DNA of 64,000 nt, taken from Ensifer sp. PDNC004. Its GTDB lineage: Bacteria; Pseudomonadota; Alphaproteobacteria; Rhizobiales; Rhizobiaceae. Numbering within the stretch: position 1 is the stretch's first letter; each line of letters begins with the position of its first letter. The position numbers and the translations under genes are program-made. The stretch covers positions 806,001-870,000 of the forward strand of contig NZ_CP070352.1 of the NCBI RefSeq assembly GCF_016919405.1, given 5' to 3'. Under the pieces are notes generated by a model. That model worked only from the letters and a program-made list of their open reading frames with translations, did no database searches and was not told the origin of the DNA. Shown here piece by piece: positions 43,763-51,616 of the stretch.

Positions 43763-43948
43763 ATGACCGCGCGAACGGCAGTCGGAACTGAGATCAGAAT
43801 GATCGTCGAAGACTTCTACGGCGAAGCCCGCATCAACGGGATTTCGAGCGCGGGATGCATTGCCGCTAGGGACTGGGACACAGCCCCCGATCACCGGCCC
43901 ATCGAAATGCCAGATGCATTTCCGAGATCACCAACCTGCCCTCACTGA
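43763..43948 (+). CDS. possible leader ORF before hmp (doubtful)
   Basis: A 61-residue frame between the proximal NsrR site and hmp. ATG 43763 has no strong ribosome site, and the product has no recognisable motif or membrane segment. It is listed because it would be the first frame on the NsrR-controlled transcript. It may well be non-coding leader. Confidence 0.2.
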   Translation: MTARTAVGTEIRMIVEDFYGEARINGISSAGCIAARDWDTAPDHRPIEMPDAFPRSPTCPH

Positions 43949-43972
43949 TACGTCCCACCGAAAGGAAAGATC

Positions 43973-45187
43973 ATGCCGAAACCACTCTCCCCCGAGACTG
44001 TCCAGATCGTGAAGGCCAGCGCTCCGGCGCTCGCGGCCCATGGAGCGGACATCACGAAAAGCATGTATGCCCGCCTCTTCCAAGACGATCACATCCGCGC
44101 GCTGTTCAACCACGCCAATCAGGGCGAAGGCGGTTCACAGGTGAACGCGCTTGCGGCCGCCATTCTCGCCTACGCGCAGAATATCGATAATCTCGGCGTG
44201 CTTGGCCCGGTGGTCGAACGGATCGCCCAAAAGCATATCGGCTACCACATCCTCCCCGAGCACTATCCCTTTGTTGCCACGGCTCTTCTCGCCGCCGTCG
44301 AGGATGTGCTCGGAACCGCGGCGACCCCTGAGCTCCTTAACGCATGGGGCGAGGCCTATTGGTTCCTGGCCGACATTCTCAAGGAGCGCGAAGCCACCAT
44401 CCGCGACGAGTTGGTGGCGCGCTCGGGCGGATGGAACGGCTGGAGAGATTTCGTCATCGCCTCAAAAGTTCGCGAAAGCGACGTCGTCACCTCGTTTATC
44501 CTGAAACCCAAGGACGGCGGTCGCGTTGTGCGCCACAGGCCCGGCCAATATCTGACGTTTCGCTTCCAGCTGGAAAACGGCCTGGAAATCAAGCGCAACT
44601 ACTCGATCTCCAGCGGCCCGAACGACAGCTTCTACCGCATCTCCGTGAAGCGCGAAGCGCAGGGGCAAGGCGGATCGCGATATCTCCACGATCTGGCAAC
44701 CGTCGGCACCGTCTTGAGCGCGACCCCGCCGGCTGGCGACTTCTTCCTTCCCGATGCGCCGGCGGCACCGGTCGTGTTGCTGTCGGGTGGCGTCGGCCTG
44801 ACGCCCATGGTCAGCATTCTCGAGACGATCGCCGAGGAACATCCAAACCTCGAGGCGCACTTCGTCCACGGCGCGCTGAACAGCGGCACGCATGCCATGG
44901 ATCGGCATGTTCGCGAACTCGCCGATGCCCATGGCAAGATCACGATCAGCAGCTTCTATAGCGCGCCGGCGAACGGGGACGCCGTGGGGATGTCGCACGA
45001 CTTCGATGGCTTCATCACGGCGGAATGGCTTCGCAACCACACGCCCATCGCCAATGCCGAATTCTATCTCTGTGGCCCCAAACCGTTCCTTCGGGCGCTT
45101 GTCCCGGCTCTTGCCCGGGAAGGCGTTTCCGGCGAGCGGGTCCACTACGAATTCTTCGGCCCAGCCGACGAACTCATTGCAGCCTGA
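43973..45187 (+). CDS. hmp: flavohaemoglobin / NO dioxygenase
   Basis: A 404-residue enzyme that oxidises NO to nitrate with O2 and NAD(P)H. The globin domain (1-~145) has distal Y32 (MYARLF) and Q56 and the proximal haem ligand H88 (IAQKHIGYHI). The FAD domain carries RNYSISSGP. The NAD domain has GGVGLTPMVSIL and ends with the FYLCGPKPF and HYEFFGP motifs. AAAGGAAAG precedes the ATG. NsrR and its sites upstream indicate NO-dependent derepression. A terminator hairpin follows. Confidence 0.96.
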   Translation: MPKPLSPETVQIVKASAPALAAHGADITKSMYARLFQDDHIRALFNHANQGEGGSQVNALAAAILAYAQNIDNLGVLGPVVERIAQKHIGYHILPEHYPFVATALLAAVEDVLGTAATPELLNAWGEAYWFLADILKEREATIRDELVARSGGWNGWRDFVIASKVRESDVVTSFILKPKDGGRVVRHRPGQYLTFRFQLENGLEIKRNYSISSGPNDSFYRISVKREAQGQGGSRYLHDLATVGTVLSATPPAGDFFLPDAPAAPVVLLSGGVGLTPMVSILETIAEEHPNLEAHFVHGALNSGTHAMDRHVRELADAHGKITISSFYSAPANGDAVGMSHDFDGFITAEWLRNHTPIANAEFYLCGPKPFLRALVPALAREGVSGERVHYEFFGPADELIAA

Positions 45188-45201
45188 AATGCGTTCTGTC
45201 T

Positions 45202-45226
45202 GCACTTCCACGGACCGTGGAAGTGC
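45202..45226 (+). terminator. terminator hairpin after hmp
   Basis: GCACTTCCACGG and CCGTGGAAGTGC pair over 12 bases with a single central A (in practice a 10-bp stem with a small loop), 14 bases past the hmp stop. The following bases are TTGATCTCCT. Confidence 0.65.
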
Positions 45227-45412
45227 TTGATCTCCTCATTGCCGTGGCGCGACCTTCGCGCCGCGGCAAAGCCGATCTTCGCCGAGGATCGCGGGAGTCG
45301 CTTGTGTGCGTGAGCGCCATTCGAAAGATCGTCCTTGCTTTCGGACCGGCCATGCTGCATTGCAAAAAGAGCCGACACGGCAGGTCAAGCTTGGTCAGAA
45401 TGCGGTCGTGGC

Positions 45413-46015
45413 ATGCAGCACAGCAGACTAAACGTCCTGGTTATCGACGAGAACCGCATCCGCGCCGCGATCATCGAGGACGGGCTGCGCGACGCGGGCT
45501 ATGACCAGGTCACCGTCATCGACAACATGCATGGTCTTGCACGACGCATCGCCGATCTTAATCCCGACGTCATCGTCATCGACCTCGAAAACCCGAACCG
45601 CGACATGCTGGAGAGCATGTTCCAGCTTTCGCGCGCGGTCAGGCGCCCTATCGCCATGTTCGTCGACAAGTCCGACGAGGCCTCCATCGAGGCGGCGGTC
45701 GAAGCCGGGGTCTCTGCCTACATCGTCGACGGCCTGAAGCAGGAACGGGTGCGCCCGATCCTGAAAATGGCGATCAGCCGCTTCAATGCCTTCTCCCGCC
45801 TCAACCGCGAACTGGAGGAGACACGCGGCGAACTGGAAAACCGCAAGGTGATCGATCGCGCCAAGGGGCTGCTGATGCGCTCGCGGGGACTTTCCGAAGA
45901 AGAGGCCTATGCGCTGCTGCGGCGGACGGCGATGAACCAGAACCGCAAGATCGTCGAGATCGCCCAAAGCCTCGTTACCGCCGCCAGCCTGCTCGATCCG
46001 GGAGGAAAGGAATGA
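45413..46015 (+). CDS. nasT: nitrate-responsive ANTAR antiterminator NasT
   Basis: A 200-residue regulator: a receiver-like domain (NVLVIDENRIRAAIIEDGL; VIVIDLENPNRDML) followed by a coiled coil and the RNA-binding ANTAR domain (about 138-195; VIDRAKGLLMRSRGLSEEEAYALLRRTAMNQNRKI). ATG 45413 is taken as start because the domain begins at once. NasT prevents termination in the leader of the nitrate-assimilation operon unless held by NasS. Its ATGA overlap with nasS indicates coupled synthesis. The RNA target is visible at 47404-47441. Confidence 0.93.
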   Translation: MQHSRLNVLVIDENRIRAAIIEDGLRDAGYDQVTVIDNMHGLARRIADLNPDVIVIDLENPNRDMLESMFQLSRAVRRPIAMFVDKSDEASIEAAVEAGVSAYIVDGLKQERVRPILKMAISRFNAFSRLNRELEETRGELENRKVIDRAKGLLMRSRGLSEEEAYALLRRTAMNQNRKIVEIAQSLVTAASLLDPGGKE

Positions 46016-47226
46016 CGACGCGCCACGCCATCACCGCCGGTTTCGTGCCGCTGCTCGACAGTGCGCTGCTCGTCGTCGCCCGCGAGATGGGCTTTGCCGA
46101 GGAACAGGGGATCGACCTGACCCTGTTGCGCGAACGCTCCTGGGCCAGCATCCGCGACCGGCTTGCGGTTCGCCATGTCGAAGTCGCGCATATTCTCGGG
46201 CCGATGCCGATCGCGGGAAATCTCGGTCTCAATGTGCCAGCGCCTGAAATGATCGTGCCGATGGCGCTGGGTCTCGGCGGCAATGCGGTGACGGTGTCTC
46301 CGGCGCTCTGGCAAAGGATGGCGGAAAACGGCGCGACCACGGATCTCGATGCGCGCGCGAACGGTGCAGCCCTGCGCAAGGCGATCGATGCGCAGACAGG
46401 CGCGCCGTTGCGCTTTGCCGTCGTGCACCCCTATTCCGGGCACAATTACGAACTGCGCTACTGGCTGGCGGCGAGCGGCATCGATCCGGACCGTGATATC
46501 GAGATCGTCGTGCTGCCGCCGCCCGATATGGGCGATGCGCTCGCCGAAGGCGTGATCGACGGCTATTGCGCCGGCGAGCCCTGGAACACCTTCGGCGTGC
46601 TTCGCCGCGGCGCGCATCTCGCCACCGTCAAGGCAGCGATCTGGCGGTCGAGCCCGGAAAAGGTGCTTGGCGTCAACGCCCGGTGGGGGCAAGCCAACCC
46701 GGAGGCGATGGCCGCCTTGCTCGTGGCGCTTCACCAGGCGTCAATTTGGTGCGCCCGCCCGGACAACCACGAGGCGCTCGCGACCCTTCTGGCAAGGCCT
46801 GCTTATGTGGGGCGCGATGTCGAACTGCTTCTTCCCGCCCTCAAAGGCAACCTGCCGGTCGGCAACGGTGAGGTCCGGGCCGTCAGGGACTTCTTCGTTC
46901 CGAACGCCAAGGCAGCGACGTTCCCCTGGAAGAGCCATGCCCTCTGGTTCTACAGCCAGATGGTGCGCTGGCGGCAGATCGAGCATACGGCAGAGCGCCA
47001 GCGCATCGCCGCGGAAACCTACCGGCCGGACATCTACCGCGCCGCCCTGAAGCACCTTGGTATCGCCATGCCGTCGGCAAGCGCCAAGGTGGAAGGCGCT
47101 TTGACCGTGGAAACCCCGGTTGGATCGTCGGGCGCCCTGACGCTTGGGCCCGATGGCTTCTTCGACGGTGGACGCTTCGATCCCGACGACCTCGATGCCT
47201 ATATCGCGGCCCAGTCTGCGGACTGA
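46012..47226 (+). CDS. nasS: nitrate sensor NasS (NrtA/CmpA-like, cytoplasmic)
   Basis: A 404-residue protein of the nitrate-binding NrtA family without a signal peptide (starts MTTRHAITAGFVPLLDSALLVVAREMGFAEEQGIDL), as expected for a soluble sensor. NasS binds NasT when nitrate is absent and releases it when nitrate binds. It overlaps nasT by 4 bases. The operon under their control begins 325 bases downstream. Confidence 0.92.
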   Translation: MTTRHAITAGFVPLLDSALLVVAREMGFAEEQGIDLTLLRERSWASIRDRLAVRHVEVAHILGPMPIAGNLGLNVPAPEMIVPMALGLGGNAVTVSPALWQRMAENGATTDLDARANGAALRKAIDAQTGAPLRFAVVHPYSGHNYELRYWLAASGIDPDRDIEIVVLPPPDMGDALAEGVIDGYCAGEPWNTFGVLRRGAHLATVKAAIWRSSPEKVLGVNARWGQANPEAMAALLVALHQASIWCARPDNHEALATLLARPAYVGRDVELLLPALKGNLPVGNGEVRAVRDFFVPNAKAATFPWKSHALWFYSQMVRWRQIEHTAERQRIAAETYRPDIYRAALKHLGIAMPSASAKVEGALTVETPVGSSGALTLGPDGFFDGGRFDPDDLDAYIAAQSAD

Positions 47227-47355
47227 ATGCGCGACGCCTAATTTATGCGCATTGCACAAAAAATGGCTTCGCACTGCATCAGGGAATGTCACCCGCCGGG
47301 ATGACACCAGGCCGACAATTCCACTTTTTCTTTTATATCAATAGCTTGCCAAAAC

Positions 47356-47371
47356 TGGCACGCTGATTGCT
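47356..47371 (+). promoter_or_regulatory. sigma-54 promoter of the nitrate-assimilation operon
   Basis: TGGCACG-CTGA-TTGCT matches the -24/-12 consensus, with GG (47357-47358) and GC (47369-47370) exactly 10 bases apart. Nitrogen control through RpoN and NtrC is expected for assimilatory nitrate genes. Confidence 0.85.
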
Positions 47372-47403
47372 TTTCTTATTGCAGGCCCTCGGGCCAAGAG
47401 ATC

Positions 47404-47441
47404 GGCGTCCAACGACGGGCGCCCTACCAGCAAAGCCGCTG
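47404..47441 (+). promoter_or_regulatory. ANTAR (NasT) RNA target: tandem hexaloop hairpins
   Basis: Hairpin 1: GGCGTCC and GGGCGCC pair (one G-U) around loop AACGAC. Four bases later, hairpin 2: CAGC and GCTG pair around loop AAAGCC. Both six-base loops have A at position 1 and G at position 4, the signature recognised by ANTAR proteins. Hairpin 2 uses bases of the terminator's left arm, so the two structures exclude each other. Confidence 0.85.
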
Positions 47442-47504
47442 ATCAGGACTGCGCACACGGGGCAAACCGTGTCGGGCATACCTGGCCAGCGGCTTTTTGT
47501 TTTT
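47432..47504 (+). terminator. leader terminator of the nitrate operon
   Basis: The left arm (47432-47447) and right arm (47481-47496) pair at 14 of 16 positions: AAAGCCGCTG with CAGCGGCTTT, then CAGG with CCTG, with a 2-base internal loop. An inner hairpin ACACGG-GGCAAA-CCGTGT (47455-47472) caps it, and a T-tract (five T, G, five T) ends it. It would stop transcription unless NasT binds the upstream hairpins. Confidence 0.85.
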
Positions 47505-47551
47505 CACCCCCAAGATGGAGCGGCACGACCTTGTCGGGCCTCGGAGAAGCC

Positions 47552-48808
47552 ATGTCTGAGAACAAGCAGCCTTTATCCGCCAGCGAACCCGCCAAGGCTT
47601 TGTGGATGTCCACTTTCGCCTTCACCATCTGTTTCGCCGTCTGGACGATCTTTGCGATCATCGGCATCCGCATCAAGCAGGACCTCGCGCTGACCGAAGC
47701 GCAGTTCGGCCTGCTGGTCGGCACGCCGATCCTCACCGGCTCGCTGGTGCGCATCCTGCTCGGCGTCTGGACCGGGCGCTATGGCGGCCGCCTCGTCTAT
47801 ACGCTCACCATGCTGGCCGCAGCCCTTGCGACCTTTCTGCTCACCTACGCCACGACCTATCCACAGATGCTGCTCGCCGGCCTCGGCATCGGCCTTGCCG
47901 GCGGCTCGTTCGCCGTCGGCGTCGCCTATGTCTCGCCCTTCTTTCCGCCGGAAAAACAGGGCACGGCGCTTGGCATCTTCGGCGCCGGCAATGTCGGCGC
48001 GGCGGTGACGAAGTTCGTCGCGCCCTTCGTCCTCATCGCCTGGGGCTGGCAGACGGTTGCCGAGATCTGGGCGGCAGCACTCGTCGTGACGGCGCTCGTC
48101 TTCTGGTTCACGACCAGCGATGATCCGGCCTTCCGCAGCCGCCGCGAGCGCCAGACGCCGAAGCGCAGCCTGCTCCAGGAGTTTGCGCCGCTGAAGAATG
48201 CGCAGGTCTGGCGCTTCTCGCTCTACTATTTCTTCGCCTTCGGCGGTTTCGTTGCCCTCTCGCTCTGGCTGCCGCGTTATCTCGTCGGTGTCTACGGCTT
48301 CGATATCGCCGTGGCCGGCATGGTCGCCGCCGCCTACTCCATCCCCGGCAGCGTCTTCCGCGCCTTCGGCGGCGTGCTTTCGGATCGCAAGGGCGCACGC
48401 AGCGTCATGTACTGGATGCTCGGCATCTCGGCGGTGGCAACGCTGATCCTGTCGCTGCCCGCCGCCGGCGAAGGCCGCAGCTTCGGCATCACGCCGGCCG
48501 TCTTCATCGTCACGGTCTTCGTGCTCGGCTTCGTCATGAGCCTCGGCAAGGCCGCCGTCTACAAGCACATCCCGGCCTATTACCCGGACAATGTCGGCGC
48601 GGTCGGCGGCATCGTCGGCATGGTCGGCGGGCTCGGGGGCTTCGTGCTGCCGATCGCGTTCGGCCTGCTCAAGGATGCGACCGGCCTCTGGTCGAGCTGC
48701 TTCCTGCTTCTCTTTGCCGTCGTCGTCGCATCGCTTCTGTGGATGCATCTCTCGATCCGCCAGATGGAGCGCCGTGCGCCCACCCTGCCGACGGCTGCTG
48801 CCGCGTAA
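47552..48808 (+). CDS. NarK-type nitrate/nitrite MFS transporter
   Basis: A 418-residue, 12-helix transporter of the nitrate/nitrite porter family. The N-terminus (ALWMSTFAFTICFAVWTIFAIIGIRIKQDLALTEAQFGLLVGTPILTGSLVRI) and the nitrate-signature-like AGNVGAAVTKFVAPF and GMVGGLGGFVLPI are visible. ATG 47552 has GGAG upstream. It is first in the operon and supplies nitrate to the reductases downstream. Naming varies (nasA, nrtP, narK), so no symbol is given. Confidence 0.92.
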   Translation: MSENKQPLSASEPAKALWMSTFAFTICFAVWTIFAIIGIRIKQDLALTEAQFGLLVGTPILTGSLVRILLGVWTGRYGGRLVYTLTMLAAALATFLLTYATTYPQMLLAGLGIGLAGGSFAVGVAYVSPFFPPEKQGTALGIFGAGNVGAAVTKFVAPFVLIAWGWQTVAEIWAAALVVTALVFWFTTSDDPAFRSRRERQTPKRSLLQEFAPLKNAQVWRFSLYYFFAFGGFVALSLWLPRYLVGVYGFDIAVAGMVAAAYSIPGSVFRAFGGVLSDRKGARSVMYWMLGISAVATLILSLPAAGEGRSFGITPAVFIVTVFVLGFVMSLGKAAVYKHIPAYYPDNVGAVGGIVGMVGGLGGFVLPIAFGLLKDATGLWSSCFLLLFAVVVASLLWMHLSIRQMERRAPTLPTAAAA

Positions 48809-48825
48809 ACAGACAAGGACAGACC

Positions 48826-51276
48826 ATGACTGAGAAACTCGTCATCATCGGCAATGGCATGGCGCCGGGGCGCATGCTGGAGCACCTGCTGGACAAGGCG
48901 CCTGACCGCTACGCGGTCACCATTTTCAACGCCGAACCGCGCGTCAACTACGACCGCATCATGCTTTCGCCGGTGCTGTCGGGCGAAAAGGAATATGAAG
49001 AGATCATCATCCACGGCGACGGCTGGTACATCAAACACGGCATCACGCTCTATAAGGGCCACCGCATAGTTGCGATCGACCGCGATGCCCGAACCGTGAC
49101 CTCCGACCATGGGGTCACCGAGAGCTATGACAAGCTGGTGATCGCCACCGGGTCGGTGCCCTTCATCCTGCCGGTGCCAGGCAAAGACCTGCCCGGTGTC
49201 ATCACCTATCGCGACCTGGATGACGTGCAGGCCATGCTGCTCGCCGCCCAGTCCCGTGAAAAAGCCGTCGTCATCGGCGGCGGCCTGCTTGGCCTTGAAG
49301 CCGCCGCCGGCCTCGCCGGCCGCGGCATGGATGTCACCGTTCTTCACGTGATGCCGACGCTGATGGACCGTCAGCTCGATCCGGCCGCCGGCTACCTCCT
49401 TGAGAAGGAGCTGGAAGGCCGCGGCATCAAGATCATCTGCAAGGCCAATACCAAGGCGATCGTCGGCAACGGCAGGGTCGAGGGCATCGAGCTCGACGAC
49501 GGCCGCGTCATTCCGGCAACGCTCGTCGTCATGGCCGTCGGCATCCGGCCGAGCGTCGGCCTTGCGAAGGAAGCCGGTCTTGCGATCAACCGCGGCATCG
49601 TCGTCGACCAGGGCATGCAGACCTCGGATGGCCGCATCTGGGCGCTTGGCGAATGTGCGGAAGTGGGCGGCATGGTCTATGGCCTCGTCGCGCCGCTTTA
49701 CGAGATGGCCCGTGTCGCCGCCTCGCATCTGGCTGGCGACCGCTCCGCCGCCTTTGTCCATTCCGACACGCCGACCAAGCTCAAGGTCACCGGCATCGAA
49801 CTTTTCTCGCTCGGCGACTTTGCCGATGGCGACGACCGCGAGGAGATCGTTCTGCGCGACGCCACGGCCGGCGTCTACAAGCGGCTGGTGCTGAAGGGAA
49901 ACCGCATCATCGGCACGGTGCTTTATGGTGAGACCTCCGACGGTGCCTGGTTCAACGACCTGAAGAAGAAGGAGACCGATGTCTCCGAGATGCGCCAGAC
50001 CCTGATCTTCGGCCAGGCTTTCCAGGGAGGCGCTCCGCTGGACCCTATGGCGGCCGTTGCAGCCTTGCCGGATGATGCGGAAATCTGCGGCTGCAACGGC
50101 GTTTGCAAGGGTAAGATCGTCTCGACGATTGCCGACAAGGGCCTGACGTCACTCGACGAGGTGCGCGCCCATACCAAGGCATCGGCCTCCTGCGGTTCCT
50201 GCACTGGCCTTGTCGAACAGCTGATGACGCTGACGCTTGGCGAGAGCTACAGTCCGGCCGCCGTGCAGCCGATGTGCGGCTGCACCGAACTCGGCCACGA
50301 CGACGTACGCCGGCTGATCAAAGCCAAGGGCCTGAAGACCATTCCCGCGGTCATGCAGGAACTGGAGTGGAAAACCTCCTGCGGCTGCGCCAAGTGCCGC
50401 CCGGCGCTGAACTACTACCTCGTCTGCGACTTCCCCGACGAATATGCCGACGACTATCAGTCGCGCTTCATCAACGAGCGCGTTCACGCCAACATCCAGA
50501 AGGACGGTACTTATTCCGTCGTGCCGCGGATGTGGGGCGGGGTCACCAATTCCGGCGAGTTGCGGGCGATTGCCGACGTGGTCGACAAGTTCGAAATTCC
50601 GCTGGTCAAGGTGACCGGCGGCCAACGCATCGACCTGCTCGGCATCGAAAAGGAAGACCTGCCCGCGGTCTGGGCCGATCTCGGCAAGGCCGGTTTCATC
50701 TCGGGCCAGGCCTATGCCAAGGGTCTGCGCACGGTGAAGACCTGCGTCGGCTCGGATTGGTGCCGCTTCGGCACGCAGGATTCCACCGGCCTCGGCATTC
50801 GCATCGAAAAGTTCATGTGGGGTTCCTGGACGCCCGCCAAGCTGAAGATGGCGGTCTCCGGCTGTCCGCGCAATTGCGCGGAGGCCACCTGCAAGGACAT
50901 CGGCGTCATCTGCGTCGATAGCGGTTTCGAGATCCATTTCGCCGGTGCGGCCGGGCTCGACATCAAGGGCACCGAAGTCCTGGGCCAGGTGAAGACCGAA
51001 GACGAGGCGCTGGAGCATATCGTGGCGCTGACGCAGATGTACCGCGAACAGGCGCGTTATCTCGAGCGCATCTACAAATGGGCGAAACGCATCGGGCTCG
51101 ACGAGATCCGTCGCCAGATCATGGACGATACGGACAAGCGCAAGGCCTACTACGACCGCTTCGTCTTCAGCCAAAAATTTGCCCAGGTCGACCCCTGGTC
51201 GGAGCGCGTCTCCGGCAAGGACAAACACGAGTTCCGGCCGATGGCGACGGTCGGCTACCCCCAAGCGGCGGAGTGA
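48826..51276 (+). CDS. nirB: assimilatory nitrite reductase NAD(P)H, large subunit
   Basis: An 816-residue sirohaem enzyme reducing nitrite to ammonium. The FAD/NAD domain comes first (VIIGNGMAPGRMLEHLL; later VIGGGLLGLEAAAGLAGRGMDVTVLH). Next is a BFD-like [2Fe-2S] domain with paired Cys (EICGCNGVCKGKIV; SCGSCTGL). Then come ferredoxin-like half domains and the [4Fe-4S]/sirohaem cysteines (CVGSDWCRFG; SGCPRNCAEATCKD). It starts 17 bases after the transporter, and nirD begins 1 base after its stop. Confidence 0.96.
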   Translation: MTEKLVIIGNGMAPGRMLEHLLDKAPDRYAVTIFNAEPRVNYDRIMLSPVLSGEKEYEEIIIHGDGWYIKHGITLYKGHRIVAIDRDARTVTSDHGVTESYDKLVIATGSVPFILPVPGKDLPGVITYRDLDDVQAMLLAAQSREKAVVIGGGLLGLEAAAGLAGRGMDVTVLHVMPTLMDRQLDPAAGYLLEKELEGRGIKIICKANTKAIVGNGRVEGIELDDGRVIPATLVVMAVGIRPSVGLAKEAGLAINRGIVVDQGMQTSDGRIWALGECAEVGGMVYGLVAPLYEMARVAASHLAGDRSAAFVHSDTPTKLKVTGIELFSLGDFADGDDREEIVLRDATAGVYKRLVLKGNRIIGTVLYGETSDGAWFNDLKKKETDVSEMRQTLIFGQAFQGGAPLDPMAAVAALPDDAEICGCNGVCKGKIVSTIADKGLTSLDEVRAHTKASASCGSCTGLVEQLMTLTLGESYSPAAVQPMCGCTELGHDDVRRLIKAKGLKTIPAVMQELEWKTSCGCAKCRPALNYYLVCDFPDEYADDYQSRFINERVHANIQKDGTYSVVPRMWGGVTNSGELRAIADVVDKFEIPLVKVTGGQRIDLLGIEKEDLPAVWADLGKAGFISGQAYAKGLRTVKTCVGSDWCRFGTQDSTGLGIRIEKFMWGSWTPAKLKMAVSGCPRNCAEATCKDIGVICVDSGFEIHFAGAAGLDIKGTEVLGQVKTEDEALEHIVALTQMYREQARYLERIYKWAKRIGLDEIRRQIMDDTDKRKAYYDRFVFSQKFAQVDPWSERVSGKDKHEFRPMATVGYPQAAE

Positions 51277-51277
51277 A

Positions 51278-51616
51278 ATGATGGACATGACCTGGCACCC
51301 GATCGGCGACATCTCGGATATTCCGCTGAGAGGCGCGCGCTGCGTGAAGACGCCTCAGGGCAAGATCGCCGTGTTCCGTACCGCCGAAAACGAAGTCTTC
51401 GCCATCGAGGACCATTGCCCGCACAAGGGCGGACCGCTGTCGCAAGGCATCGTCCACGCAAAGGCCGTGACCTGCCCCTTGCACAATTGGGCGATCTCGC
51501 TCGAAACCGGCAAGGCGCTCGGCGCCGACGAAGGCGCGGTGCGCACCATTCCAGTGCGCGTGGACGGCGGTGCACTGTTCATCGCGCTCGAAAGCCTGCT
51601 GATTGCGGCGGAATGA
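51278..51616 (+). CDS. nirD: assimilatory nitrite reductase, small (Rieske-type) subunit
   Basis: A 112-residue Rieske-fold protein with an intact [2Fe-2S] motif: CPHKGG and CPLHNW supply two Cys and two His. E. coli NirD lacks the cluster ligands, so this is the Rieske-containing version. Three closely spaced ATGs exist; 51278 is the first and follows the nirB TGA by one base. Its stop overlaps the start of narB. Confidence 0.93.
   Translation: MMDMTWHPIGDISDIPLRGARCVKTPQGKIAVFRTAENEVFAIEDHCPHKGGPLSQGIVHAKAVTCPLHNWAISLETGKALGADEGAVRTIPVRVDGGALFIALESLLIAAE

Larger units (their letters stand above)
47227..47551 (+). promoter_or_regulatory. control and leader region of the nitrate-assimilation operon
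   Basis: The 325 bases hold, in order: an imperfect dyad TGTCA...TGACA at 47287-47306 (enhancer candidate), a sigma-54 promoter at 47356-47371, a small GGCC-CTCG-GGCC stem, the ANTAR target hairpins at 47404-47441 and an overlapping intrinsic terminator ending at 47504. The GGAG ribosome site of the transporter gene follows. The predicted leader is about 170 bases long. Confidence 0.8.
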
